A stretch of 64,000 nucleotides of DNA from Corallococcus macrosporus DSM 14697 (GTDB lineage Bacteria > Myxococcota > Myxococcia > Myxococcales > Myxococcaceae). The position numbers and the translations under genes were made by a program. How positions within the stretch are numbered: the stretch's first letter is position 1; every line of letters starts with the position of its first letter. The notes under the pieces were generated by a model. The model was not told where the DNA came from and did no database searches. It saw only the letters and a list, made by a program, of their open reading frames with translations. The DNA lies in the NCBI RefSeq assembly GCF_002305895.1, contig NZ_CP022203.1, positions 3,512,501 through 3,576,500 on the forward strand, written 5' to 3'. This document shows, piece after piece, positions 45,286 to 53,753 of the stretch.

Positions 45286-46158
45286 ATGAGCAGCCAGCGC
45301 GCGAACCAGCTCATCGAAGCGGGACTGTGGCTGCGCCTCAGCGGCGATGCCCAGGGCGCGCAGCGCCTCTTCGAGCGCGCGCTGGAGCTGGACCCGGCCA
45401 ACACGCGCGCCCGCGAGTACCTGGCGGCCGCGGCGGGGGCCCCCTCGCGAGGCACCGCGACGCCCTTCGAGCGGCCGCCGGACCTGGAGCCCTCGTCCGG
45501 GCGCCTGGCGCCCACGGACGCGGACCTGCCCGTGTCCCCGGCGCTGGAGGGTGACTGGGGCGCGTGGGCGGAGGGGCAGGGCGGTCCGCTGGAGGGCGGG
45601 AACAAGGCGCCCCCCGCGCCCGTCGTCCTGCCGGATGCGCCGGCGGACGCGCTGGAGCTGCTGGCGCGCGACGTGGTCATCGACGTGGACGAGCCCGTCG
45701 TCGCCGCGAAGGGGGATACCGACGAGTACGGCATCCCCGAGGGCCACACCCAGGAGTTCGGCCTGCCTCCGGTGGAGAGCGAGCTGGACCTGCTGCTGCG
45801 CGGAGCGGAGGACCTGCTGGAGCTGGATGACCACTCCGGCGCGGTGGACCTGCTCTTCAAGGCGAAGGAGCTGGCGCCCACGGACGCGCGCGTGGAGGCG
45901 CTGCGCGTGCGCAGCGAGCGGATGCTGATGGCGCGGCTGGAGTCCAAGCTGGGCGACCTGGGCCGGGTGCCCGCGGTGCGCCTCCAGCCGGACGACATCA
46001 TCTGGCTCAACCTGGACCACCGCGCCGGCTTCGTGCTGGCGCAGATTGACGGCTCGGTGAGCTACGAGGACCTCTTCTCGCTGTCGGGGATGACGCGGCT
46101 GGACACCGCGCGCATCCTCGCTCAGCTCATCGATGAGGGCGTCATCTCCGCGGACTGA
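45286..46158 (+). CDS. TPR protein of the chaperone cassette
   Basis: A 290-residue cytoplasmic protein starting at the ATG directly after the Hsp70 stop. A first TPR-like pair (residues 5-45: GLWLRLSGDAQGAQRLFERALELDPANTRAREYL) is followed by an acidic/Pro linker, a second helical repeat region (about 155-210) and a C-terminal domain of about 65 residues with LNLDHRAGFVLAQIDG and DEGVI. That last domain is found, from memory, at the end of various myxobacterial proteins, but has no function I know. Position says it works with the Hsp70/J pair. Confidence 0.75.
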   Translation: MSSQRANQLIEAGLWLRLSGDAQGAQRLFERALELDPANTRAREYLAAAAGAPSRGTATPFERPPDLEPSSGRLAPTDADLPVSPALEGDWGAWAEGQGGPLEGGNKAPPAPVVLPDAPADALELLARDVVIDVDEPVVAAKGDTDEYGIPEGHTQEFGLPPVESELDLLLRGAEDLLELDDHSGAVDLLFKAKELAPTDARVEALRVRSERMLMARLESKLGDLGRVPAVRLQPDDIIWLNLDHRAGFVLAQIDGSVSYEDLFSLSGMTRLDTARILAQLIDEGVISAD

Positions 46159-46166
46159 CGGCCAGG

Positions 46167-46646
46167 CTAGCCGCGGATGATGGCGGACCAGGTCCCCTTC
46201 ACCACCAGGGCGCCGTGCTGGTTGCGCGACTCGCTGGTGACGATAACGAAGCCCATGCGGGCGCGCTCGTAGAGGTCCGCGATGCGGCCCGTCGTCGTCA
46301 TCACGTCGCCAGGGCGCATGACGTCCAGGAACTCCAGGTCCTGTTCGCCGTGCACCACCATCCGCAGGTTGATGTTCAGCGCGGGGTCCGCGAGGGCGGC
46401 GCTGAAGGGCCGGATGGCGAAGACGACGGCGAAGCTGGGGAAGGCGATGAGGCCCCCGTGCGGCCCCGCCTGGGCGGCCCGCGCGTCGTGGAGCAGCGGG
46501 CTGACGTGCGCGGGGGGCTCACCCGGCGTGCCGGCGCCCGGCTTCGCGCCGCCGACGGCGAGCGTGAACTCGCGCATCTTCTCTTCGCCAAGGGTGTAGC
46601 GGTACGGGCCGTACTCACGGCCGATGAATTGCTTGTCGAGGGCCAT
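46167..46646 (-). CDS. MaoC-N/FAS1-like dehydratase subunit
   Basis: A 159-residue hot-dog-fold protein starting MALDKQFIGREYGPYRY, typical of the MaoC_dehydrat_N (FAS1-like) family. It lacks the GDxNPxH catalytic motif and resembles the non-catalytic partner (HadA-like) of heterodimeric (R)-3-hydroxyacyl-ACP/CoA dehydratases. Its partner gene is just upstream, 5 bp away. The ATG at 46646 is used; the frame upstream of it overlaps the partner. The pair probably acts in fatty acid or polyketide chain elongation. Confidence 0.8.
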   Translation of the reverse strand: MALDKQFIGREYGPYRYTLGEEKMREFTLAVGGAKPGAGTPGEPPAHVSPLLHDARAAQAGPHGGLIAFPSFAVVFAIRPFSAALADPALNINLRMVVHGEQDLEFLDVMRPGDVMTTTGRIADLYERARMGFVIVTSESRNQHGALVVKGTWSAIIRG

Positions 46647-46651
46647 GAGCG

Positions 46652-47047
46652 TCACCCGATGAAGGCTTCGACGACGGCGCCCTTGAGGACGTCCTCGCCG
46701 CGCTGGTTGGTGGCGGACACTTCCGCGGTGAGCCGGCCGTCCTGGACGGCGGTGACGCGGCCCTGGAACGTAATCGTGTCCTCGGGCCGCACCGGGCGGG
46801 AGAAGCGCGCCTTCACGCGACGGACCCGGCCCGGGTCCTCCACGAAGCCGGCGATGGCCTCCACCACCCACCCCAGGGTGCACAGGCCCTGGAGGATGTT
46901 GCCGTTGAGCCCGGCGGCGGTGCCCGCCTCCGGGTCGATGTGGATGGGGTTGTAGTCCCCTGAAGCGCCCGCGTAGTAAATCGGCCGGTACCGGTCGCAC
47001 TCGCGGACGTGCGTGAACGTGTCGCCTGGCTGGTAGTTGCGTGGCAT
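46652..47047 (-). CDS. MaoC-like (R)-specific hydratase, catalytic subunit
   Basis: A 131-residue hot-dog-fold protein with the hydratase motif YAGASGDYNPIHIDPEAG at about 26-42, giving the catalytic Asp and His, and GNILQGLCTLGWVVEAI for the substrate tunnel. It matches the HadB-like partner of two-subunit hydroxyacyl dehydratases. With the downstream subunit it should dehydrate (R)-3-hydroxyacyl thioesters. The ATG at 47047 follows the SDR gene (stop 47085) by 37 bp, so the three may form one unit for modified acyl chains. Confidence 0.85.
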   Translation of the reverse strand: MPRNYQPGDTFTHVRECDRYRPIYYAGASGDYNPIHIDPEAGTAAGLNGNILQGLCTLGWVVEAIAGFVEDPGRVRRVKARFSRPVRPEDTITFQGRVTAVQDGRLTAEVSATNQRGEDVLKGAVVEAFIG

Positions 47048-47084
47048 GGGAACCGTGGATCTAGCACGGCTGGCCGCCGCGAAC

Positions 47085-48227
47085 TCAGCGACCCTCGGCG
47101 TCCTGCGCGATTCCCGAATCCAACGGGTCGTCCTCGTCCGAGCCCTCGCGGCGCTTGCGGTACTGCTCGCGCACGTAGGCCACGAGCTGATCCAGATAGG
47201 ACGACAGGGGAGGGCACCGCACGCCGGTGCCGTCCAGCAGCTCCAGCGTGTTGTGGCAGTTGTAGATGGCCAGGTGGTTGACGTAGCTGATGGCGGCGCG
47301 CTGCGGGCGGGCCAGCTTCTCCAGCAGCGGCAGCCGCAGCATGACGTCCGCGGCCCGCGCGGAGAGGTTGAAGCGCGGCAGCTTCTTGTTCGACTTCTCC
47401 GCGATGAGCTCGTACACGCGGCGCGCGCTCATCGGGTTGGGGTCCACCAGGTGGAAGGTGTTGCCCTGGGCGCGCGGGTCCTTGGACAGGCGCCACACGG
47501 CCTCCACCACGAAGTCCACCGGCACCACGTTCAGCGGCGCCACGCCGTTGCCCGGCAGGGGCAGGGGCACCACCAGCGGTGAGGTCACCAGCAGGATGCC
47601 CAGGTAGTAGGGCCCCTCGAAGCGGTCGATTTCGCCCGTGCGGGAGTCCCCCACCACGCTGGAGGGCCGGAAGACGGTGATGGGCAGCGTGGCGCCCGCG
47701 CGCTGCACCAGCCGCTCCGCCTGGAACTTCGTCTCCTCGTAGGCGTTGCGGAAGGCCTGGCCCCGGTCCAGCTCGTCCTCGGCGATGACGCCCACGCGGT
47801 CGCCGGACACGTAGCAGGTGGAGAAGTAGTTGAAGCGCGCCAGGTTCCCACAGTCCCGGGCCAGCTCCAGCATGTTGCGGGTGCCGTCCACGTTCACCCG
47901 CCACGCCGTCTCCTTGGCCACGCCGAGCTGGGCCACCGCGGCCAGGTGGAAGATGTCCGTCACCCGCTCGCACAGGCGCTGGTACTCCTCGCCCGACAGG
48001 CCCAGGTGCATGTCCACCACGTCACCGGTGAGCAGCTCCACCCTGGCGCCCTTCACGCGCGCGGCGTGCTGCTGCGCCTCCTTGAAGTTCTTGGGCTGGA
48101 CCAGCGCGTAGATGTGCGCCTTGGGGTCCTCGCGGGCGATGTGCTCCACCAGCCGCTTGCCGATGAACCCCGGGTAGCCGGTGAGGAAGTACGTCCCGGC
48201 CGTGGCCTTCTTGCGCGTCTCGCTCAT
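47085..48227 (-). CDS. Extended SDR, fatty acyl reductase/epimerase-like
   Basis: A 380-residue NAD(P)-dependent oxidoreductase. The dinucleotide motif is FLTGYPGFIGKRL near residue 14 and the active-site Tyr/Lys lie in NAYEETKFQAERL. FRPSSVVGDSRTGEIDRFEGPYY is typical of fatty acyl-CoA or carrier-protein reductase branches of extended SDRs. The end is charged and Lys/Arg-rich. The ATG at 48227 is taken because the frame above runs into the coaE stop region. Its neighbours are a dehydratase pair, so an acyl-chain substrate is likely, but sugar or other substrates are not excluded. Confidence 0.8.
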   Translation of the reverse strand: MSETRKKATAGTYFLTGYPGFIGKRLVEHIAREDPKAHIYALVQPKNFKEAQQHAARVKGARVELLTGDVVDMHLGLSGEEYQRLCERVTDIFHLAAVAQLGVAKETAWRVNVDGTRNMLELARDCGNLARFNYFSTCYVSGDRVGVIAEDELDRGQAFRNAYEETKFQAERLVQRAGATLPITVFRPSSVVGDSRTGEIDRFEGPYYLGILLVTSPLVVPLPLPGNGVAPLNVVPVDFVVEAVWRLSKDPRAQGNTFHLVDPNPMSARRVYELIAEKSNKKLPRFNLSARAADVMLRLPLLEKLARPQRAAISYVNHLAIYNCHNTLELLDGTGVRCPPLSSYLDQLVAYVREQYRKRREGSDEDDPLDSGIAQDAEGR

Positions 48228-48250
48228 GCGGCGCGCAGCATACCCGGCGC

Positions 48251-48847
48251 TCAGCCGCGCGCGAGCATGGCGCGCCACATCGCCTCCACCTGGGCGCGGG
48301 TGGCGGCCAGGTCCCCACTGTTGTCGATGACCCAGGTCGCATGGGCGCGCTTGTCATCCAGCGGAAGCTGGGCGGCCAGCCGGGCCTCGGCGGCGGCGGA
48401 GTCCAGCCCGTCCCGGGACATCAGCCGGGCCTTCTGCAGCTCGCGGGGCACCCACACCACCGCCACGCCCTCCATCCAGGTGTGCATGCCGCTTTCGACG
48501 AGCAGGGGCACGTCGTAGATGGCGCGCGTCACGCCCCGCGCCTCCAGCGCCTGGAGCTTCTCCATGAAGGCCTGGCGCACCAGCGGGTGGGTGAGGTCGT
48601 TGAGCGCGGCGCGCTCCGCGGGGTCCGCGAAGACGCGCGCGCCCAGCTTCGCCCGGTCCAGCCGCCCGTCCGGGCCCACCACGCCGGGGAAGCGCGCGGC
48701 GACGGCCGCCAGCCCGGGCGTGCCCGGCTCCACCACCTCGCGGGCAATCACGTCCGCGTCCAGCACCTCCGCGCCCAGCTCCCGGAGGATGCGCGTGACG
48801 GTGCTCTTCCCGGAGGCGATGCCGCCCGTCAGTCCGAAGACGTGCAC
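48251..48847 (-). CDS. coaE: Dephospho-CoA kinase
   Basis: A 198-residue P-loop kinase performing the last step of coenzyme A synthesis, phosphorylating the ribose 3' hydroxyl of dephospho-CoA. Features are FGLTGGIASGKSTV near residue 4, LDADVIAREVVEPG with the catalytic Asp, and YDVPLLVESGMH. Length matches. It lies 9 bp after the exported-protein gene, probably one transcript. Confidence 0.96.
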   Translation of the reverse strand: MHVFGLTGGIASGKSTVTRILRELGAEVLDADVIAREVVEPGTPGLAAVAARFPGVVGPDGRLDRAKLGARVFADPAERAALNDLTHPLVRQAFMEKLQALEARGVTRAIYDVPLLVESGMHTWMEGVAVVWVPRELQKARLMSRDGLDSAAAEARLAAQLPLDDKRAHATWVIDNSGDLAATRAQVEAMWRAMLARG

Positions 48848-48856
48848 GGCCGGGCC

Positions 48857-49324
48857 CTACTTCGCGGCCTTCTGCGTGGTGAACGTCAATGACTGGACCG
48901 TCTTGCCGTCCTCGTTGAAGAAGATGGCCAGGCCCAGGCGGGGGTAGAGGAAGTAGGTGCGGAACTCGTCCGTCAGCTTCTTCAGGTAGCACGGCGTGGC
49001 GGGCGCCGCGCCGGAGGGGCAGGCGGGGCCGTAGCTGTTCTCCACCGTCTCCTTGTCGATGACGGGCCCGGGGAACACGTCGATGCGCTCCACCACCTGC
49101 GTCCGCGGGTCCACCTTGAACTGGGCCTGGGTGGTGCCCTTGATGGCCTCCTTGGACAGGTAGGCGATGATCTCCTTGTCGCCCTGCCTGACGGTGCGCG
49201 ACGGCTCACCGAACTTCTTGAGGATTTCGGCCCGCTTCGACACGCCCGGCTCGATGCCCTGCCAGGGCTTGGCGGCGGCGGGGACGGCGAAGGCCAGGAC
49301 GGCGAGGACGGTCAGGACGCGCAT
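48857..49324 (-). CDS. Small exported protein, family unknown
   Basis: A 155-residue protein with a clear signal peptide (MRVLTVLAVLAFAVPAAAKP, cleavage near 18). The mature part starts WQGIEPGVSKRAEILKKFGEP, resembling the SmpA/OmlA-type opening (G-x-S-K-x-E-I-L-x-x-G-x-P), and holds two Cys in ACPSGAAPATPCYL. It likely sits in the periplasm. The role is unknown; by its opening it may have a BamE-like fold. Confidence 0.7.
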   Translation of the reverse strand: MRVLTVLAVLAFAVPAAAKPWQGIEPGVSKRAEILKKFGEPSRTVRQGDKEIIAYLSKEAIKGTTQAQFKVDPRTQVVERIDVFPGPVIDKETVENSYGPACPSGAAPATPCYLKKLTDEFRTYFLYPRLGLAIFFNEDGKTVQSLTFTTQKAAK

Positions 49325-49452
49325 TACGACTCCTCCCTGATGGAGCGGGCGGGCAAGGCTCTAGCAATCCCCCATGCCCGACGGAAGTTTCTGCCGGTCA
49401 TTCAACCACGAGACGCCTTGCCCCGTCCGGGGGGCTCTGCTACTCCGGCTCC

Positions 49453-49935
49453 ATGCGCGTTCCTGGCATCCGGATCCTCTCCCTTCTCGTGATGGCCGCC
49501 GCTGGGGCGGCCGGGGGCGCCGACTTCGTAGGCCCGGATAGCTGCAAGGGCTGCCACCCCGAGGCGTACGACGCCTGGATGCAGTCCAAGCACGCCCGGG
49601 CGGAGAGCTCGCTCACCGAGCAGCAGAAGAAGGATGGGCGCTGCCTGTCCTGCCACTCGCCGGAGCAGGTCACCCAGGCGACGGTGAATGTCACCTGTGA
49701 GACGTGCCACGGCGGCGGCCAGTACTACTCGCCCGAGTACGTGATGAAGGACTCGGAGCTGGCGCGTCTGGTGGGGCTGGTGGACCCGTCGGAGAAGCAG
49801 TGCCGCTCCTGCCACGACGCCTCCTCGCCCTCCCTGCGGCCGTTCGACTTCAAGGAGTCGCTCAAGGCCATCGACCACTGGTCCGCCGAGCGCGCCCGCC
49901 GCGCCGCCGGCAAGGATCCGTCGGTCAAGAAATGA
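49453..49935 (+). CDS. Periplasmic tetraheme cytochrome c
   Basis: A 160-residue exported cytochrome. After a signal peptide ending near AAGGA come four haem attachment sites: CKGCH (31-35), CLSCH (64-68), CETCH (82-86) and CRSCH (117-121), spaced as in the cytochrome c-554/NapC-like multihaem group. It should carry electrons in the periplasm. No reductase or maturation gene is nearby; ysxC starts 4 bp after it, an odd partner. Donor and acceptor are unknown. Confidence 0.85.
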   Translation: MRVPGIRILSLLVMAAAGAAGGADFVGPDSCKGCHPEAYDAWMQSKHARAESSLTEQQKKDGRCLSCHSPEQVTQATVNVTCETCHGGGQYYSPEYVMKDSELARLVGLVDPSEKQCRSCHDASSPSLRPFDFKESLKAIDHWSAERARRAAGKDPSVKK

Positions 49936-49939
49936 CGTC

Positions 49940-50560
49940 GTGATCAAGCTCCTCGACGCCCGCTTCGTCACCACCGCCGTGGAGCCCAAGGGCTACCCGA
50001 CGGACCACACGGCGGAGGTGGCCTTCGTCGGCCGCTCCAACGTGGGCAAGTCCTCCATGATCAACGCGCTCACCGGCCGCAAGAAGCTGGTGCGCGTGTC
50101 CAACACGCCGGGGCGCACCCGGACGCTGAACTTCTTCGACGTGGACCTGGAGCGGGACGGGACGCGGCACGCCATCCGCCTCGCGGACCTGCCCGGTTAT
50201 GGCTTCGCGAAGGCCAGCAAGGCGGACAAGGCCCAGTGGGAGAAGATGATCACCACCTACCTGGAGAAGCGGCACCGCCTGGAGGCCGTGGTGAGCATCA
50301 TCGACTCGGAGGTGGGCCCCACGCCGGATGACCTGGCGACGCTGGACTACCTCCAGGCGCACAACCGCCGGGTGCTGGTGGTGGCCACCAAGGTGGACCG
50401 GCTCACCAAGGCCCGGCGCAAGCCGCGCATGGTGGAGCTCTCCAAGGCCATGGACCTTCCCCTGGAGGTCATCCTCCCGTTCTCCTCCACGGAGAAGCTG
50501 GGGGTGGACGAGGTCTGGGGCGCGCTGCTGGACACCTTCGGCAAGTCCACCCGCGTCTGA
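49940..50560 (+). CDS. engB: Ribosome-biogenesis GTPase YsxC/EngB
   Basis: A 206-residue GTPase of the EngB group, needed for late 50S subunit assembly. G1 is FVGRSNVGKSSMINAL near 31, G3 is LADLPGYGFA near 81 and G4 VATKVDRL near 148. The start is GTG 49940. Length and motifs fit. It may be read together with the tetraheme cytochrome gene just upstream. Confidence 0.95.
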   Translation: MIKLLDARFVTTAVEPKGYPTDHTAEVAFVGRSNVGKSSMINALTGRKKLVRVSNTPGRTRTLNFFDVDLERDGTRHAIRLADLPGYGFAKASKADKAQWEKMITTYLEKRHRLEAVVSIIDSEVGPTPDDLATLDYLQAHNRRVLVVATKVDRLTKARRKPRMVELSKAMDLPLEVILPFSSTEKLGVDEVWGALLDTFGKSTRV

Positions 50561-50644
50561 GCGGGCGCCGGCATCATCCGGTAGCCGCCGCTCCCGGTGG
50601 GGTTCTGCTCCCGGGCCGGGGGGCGCTGTGGTAGGCAGCGCGCC

Positions 50645-52312
50645 GTGTCCGAGAACGGCAAGGGAAATGGAAGCGACGCGCAGCTCGCCCCCCGGGCGCT
50701 GCGTCAGCGGTTGATGAGGCTGTCCCCGCGTCAGCGGGTGGACGCCCTCCTGGATGTCGCGGAGGCGCGCGCGCTGGTGCGCTCGATGCCCGCCGAGGAC
50801 CTCTACGTCACCATCCAGGAGCTGGGCCTGGTGGACTCGACGGAGCTGGTGCAGCTCAGCTCGCCCGGCCAGTTCCGCGCCTTCGTGGACCTGGGCGGCT
50901 GGAAGCGCGACGCGCTGGACGCCCACGCCGTCCTCACCTGGCTGCGCGCCGCGCGCGGCGGGGTGGAGGACTCGGCGGAGTTCCTGCGCAAGCTGCACGC
51001 GTTGGATTTGGAGGTGCTCGAAATCCTCCTGCGCGAGTTCATCGAGGTGCACGACCTGGAGGAGAACCCGGACGTCAACCCGCCGGGCGTGACGATGGAG
51101 ACGCCCGAGGGGCGCTACCTCGTCGAAATCAAGGTGGAGGGCGTGGAGATGTCCGCCGTCCGCACGCTCCTCAACGACCTCATCGCGGAGAACCCCTTCG
51201 AGGCCGTGCGCCTGCTGGAGGCCGTGCGCTGGGAGATTCCCAGCGAGCTGGAGGAGACGGCGTATCAGTTCCGCCGCGGCCGGCTCCAGGACATGGGCTT
51301 CCCGTCGCTGGAGGAGGCGGTGTCCCTCTTCAGCCGCGTGGACGTGCCGCCCGCGCCCGCCGCCGCCGCCAAGCCGGGGCTGGCGCCCACCACCGGCCAC
51401 GTGGACTACCTGGAGGCGGCCTTCCGCGGCCTGACGCCGGTGGAGTCGGTGAACGCGGAGGACGAGCTGCGCGACGTGGCCAGCGCCGCGCTGGTGGCGG
51501 ACCTGGCGGACCCGGGCGACCTGGACGCCATCCGCCGGGCGAGCGAGACGGTGCGGGACTACCTGTCACTGGGGCTGGAGCACCTGACGGGCGCGGACCC
51601 GGAGCGCGCCACGGACGTGCTGCGCGACACGCCGCTGCGGCGCGTCTTCCAGACGGGCTTCTCGCTCACGCTCCAGCTCAAGTTCCGCGCGGACCGGCTG
51701 GCGAAGGCGCCGGGCGCGGTGCTGGACGGCGTGTGGATGGTGCTGCCCGAGGAGGCCGCCGCCCTCTCCGCGCTGCGCCAGAAGCGGCCCCGGCGGGCGC
51801 TGCGGGTGGAGGGCGCGGAGCCGGTGCCGTTCCGCTCCCGTCGCGAGCTGGCCGCCAGCGAGGCGCTGCTGGCCCGCGCGGAGGCCCAGGTGGCGCTGTT
51901 CCGCGGCGTGCTGGGCGGCGCGGAGGACGCCGCGCGCGAGGCCCTGGCCCGCTTCGGCGTGTCCCTGGAGACGCTGGGCCTGGAGCGCCTCCTCGCCGCG
52001 GTGGTGGCCATGGCGGTGCTGGAGGAGCGCGCGGACGCGCGGCCCGTGCCGCTGGGGCGCGTGGTGGAGCTGGGGCAGCGCCTGTTCGAGGGCGGCCCGG
52101 AGGCCCCGCGCCTGCGCGCGTCCGCGGCCGAGCGCGCCCTCAAGGGCCTGGAGCCGGCGGTGGCTCCGGAGGCGCACGCGGAGTTGCGGCGCCTGGTGGG
52201 CCTGACGCTGTCGCGGCTGTTGGAGGAGCTGGGCACGCCGTGGCTCCAGGACGGCCGGCTGGAGCCGGTGGCCTCGGCGATCCTTCCGATGGAGAGCAGC
52301 CCCGTCCCGTAG
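50645..52312 (+). CDS. DUF6178-family protein
   Basis: A 555-residue soluble, helix-rich protein that I place in DUF6178 with moderate confidence. It begins VSENGKGNGSDAQLAPRALR (GTG 50645) with the typical segment RLSPRQRVDALLDVAEARALVRSMPAEDLYVTIQELG, followed by GVTMETPEGRYLVEI. No catalytic motif or membrane segment is visible. The family is known mostly from delta-proteobacterial relatives and has no assigned function. It stands alone between engB and the polymerase gene. Confidence 0.7.
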   Translation: MSENGKGNGSDAQLAPRALRQRLMRLSPRQRVDALLDVAEARALVRSMPAEDLYVTIQELGLVDSTELVQLSSPGQFRAFVDLGGWKRDALDAHAVLTWLRAARGGVEDSAEFLRKLHALDLEVLEILLREFIEVHDLEENPDVNPPGVTMETPEGRYLVEIKVEGVEMSAVRTLLNDLIAENPFEAVRLLEAVRWEIPSELEETAYQFRRGRLQDMGFPSLEEAVSLFSRVDVPPAPAAAAKPGLAPTTGHVDYLEAAFRGLTPVESVNAEDELRDVASAALVADLADPGDLDAIRRASETVRDYLSLGLEHLTGADPERATDVLRDTPLRRVFQTGFSLTLQLKFRADRLAKAPGAVLDGVWMVLPEEAAALSALRQKRPRRALRVEGAEPVPFRSRRELAASEALLARAEAQVALFRGVLGGAEDAAREALARFGVSLETLGLERLLAAVVAMAVLEERADARPVPLGRVVELGQRLFEGGPEAPRLRASAAERALKGLEPAVAPEAHAELRRLVGLTLSRLLEELGTPWLQDGRLEPVASAILPMESSPVP

Positions 52313-52392
52313 GAATTTCAGGCTGGGGTGGTGCTCGGGGGTCGAGCGGCCGCCCCGTTCTAGAAGATTCAGGGCTTTGCCCGACAGGGCCC

Positions 52393-52409
52393 CTGGCATG
52401 TCCTCTGCT
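52393..52409 (+). promoter_or_regulatory. Candidate sigma-54 promoter of wzyS
   Basis: CTGGCATG-TCCT-CTGCT keeps the GG and GC dinucleotides ten bases apart, as in the -24/-12 consensus YTGGCACG-N4-TTGCW (11 of 13 defined positions by my count). Transcription would start near 52421, about 40 bp before the ATG at 52463. It points to activation by an NtrC-like regulator during development. Confidence 0.5.
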
Positions 52410-52462
52410 TTCGCCCAGGCACGCGTATTGGTGCGCGACGCAACTGCCGGGAGGTGGAGTGA

Positions 52463-53743
52463 ATGGTGCTGGGAGAGCAGGGGCAGCGCCGTGACGTGTG
52501 GGCCTTCTATGCGCTGACCGCTTTCGCGGCGGTGATGTACGCGGCGCCGGGTGAATGGATTCCGGCGCTGGCGCCGCTGCGCCTCGCGTTGGTGACGTCG
52601 GGGTTGGCGGCGGGGCTCATGGTGATTCGCCGGCTGGGCCGGGCGGAGCCGCTCTACGTGGACGGCTCGCGTGGCATGGCCCTCATCGCCTTCTCCACGC
52701 TGGCGCTGGCGTCCATCGGCTGGTCCGTCAACCCGGAGGTGACGTCCTTCACGGGCATCGAGCTGCTGAAGCTGACGGCCATCTACATCACCTTCGTCAA
52801 CGTCATCACCACGGGCCGCCGCCTGGCGGTGGTGTGCGGGGCCATGGTGCTGGCGTCGGTGGTGACGTCCGTGGGCGCCCTCAACTGGTACCTGGTGGGC
52901 GAGGACCTGGTGGAGGGCTTCCGCGCGCGCTGGGTGGGCGTCTACGCGGACCCGAACCACATGGCCATGAACCTGGCGCTGGTGGTGCCGCTGGCGGTGG
53001 CCTTCGTGGCGCGCAAGGGCAGCGGCTGGCTGTGGCGGCTGGCGTGCCTGACGGCGGCGGTGCTCGCGGTGGCGGCCATCGTCGTCTCGCACTCGCGCGG
53101 CGGCTTCATCGGGCTGTCGGCGGCCATGGGGCTGTGGGCCATCCGCGAGAAGCGGCGCATCCAGGCGATTGTCGTGGGCTCGCTCTTCGTGCTGGGCCTG
53201 CTCGTGTTCGCGCCGCAGAGCTTCTGGCAGCGCAATGAGACAGTGGCCGAGTTCCACGAGGACGCGTCCGCCATGGGCCGCGTCTACGCGTGGCAGGTGG
53301 CCAGCCGCATGAGCCTGGACAAGCCGCTGCTGGGCGTGGGCGCGGGCGGCTTCCGCTACGCGTGGCCCATGTACGCGCCGCCCGAGGCGCGCCGCGCGTA
53401 CGTGGCCCACAACATCTTCCTGGACGTCATTGGCGAGCTGGGCTGGGTGGGCCTGCTGTTCTTCATGGTGTTCACGGGGGGCGCGGCGGGCGGCGCCTTC
53501 CAGGCCTCGCGGGACAAGGAGGTGGGGTGGCTGGCGCGGGCCTTGTCCGCGTCGGTGGTGGGCTACCTCGTGTGTGACTTGTTCTCCGGCTACATCCTGT
53601 CCGCGCACTGCTACGTCCTCTTCGGCCTGGCGGCGGCGGCGCACCGGGTGGCGCGCGCGTCAGAGGCGGCGGACATGCAACGGGTTCCGGCTCCGCGGGA
53701 GCCGGTGGTGGCGACGTGGGAGGGGTCCGGACATGCGGCGTGA
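52463..53743 (+). CDS. wzyS: Wzy-type polysaccharide polymerase (O-antigen ligase family)
   Basis: A 426-residue inner-membrane protein with roughly ten membrane helices. The Wzy_C/WaaL signature region is visible as VSHSRGGFIGLSAAMGLW near 206 and, after a large periplasmic loop, VGAGGFRYAWPMY and AHNIFLDVIGELGWVGLLFF near 315. Such proteins polymerise lipid-linked oligosaccharide repeats in the periplasm. By synteny it equals M. xanthus MXAN_3026 (WzyS/ExoJ), the polymerase for the spore-coat polysaccharide (MASC). A GT4 gene follows by 10 bp. The polymer named here rests on that synteny. Confidence 0.8.
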   Translation: MVLGEQGQRRDVWAFYALTAFAAVMYAAPGEWIPALAPLRLALVTSGLAAGLMVIRRLGRAEPLYVDGSRGMALIAFSTLALASIGWSVNPEVTSFTGIELLKLTAIYITFVNVITTGRRLAVVCGAMVLASVVTSVGALNWYLVGEDLVEGFRARWVGVYADPNHMAMNLALVVPLAVAFVARKGSGWLWRLACLTAAVLAVAAIVVSHSRGGFIGLSAAMGLWAIREKRRIQAIVVGSLFVLGLLVFAPQSFWQRNETVAEFHEDASAMGRVYAWQVASRMSLDKPLLGVGAGGFRYAWPMYAPPEARRAYVAHNIFLDVIGELGWVGLLFFMVFTGGAAGGAFQASRDKEVGWLARALSASVVGYLVCDLFSGYILSAHCYVLFGLAAAAHRVARASEAADMQRVPAPREPVVATWEGSGHAA

Positions 53744-53753
53744 GGAGGCGCGG

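Noticed and set aside
51566-53644. A 692-codon minus-strand frame
   Set aside because: It crosses the DUF6178 gene, the promoter gap and wzyS; the opposite strand has clear families.
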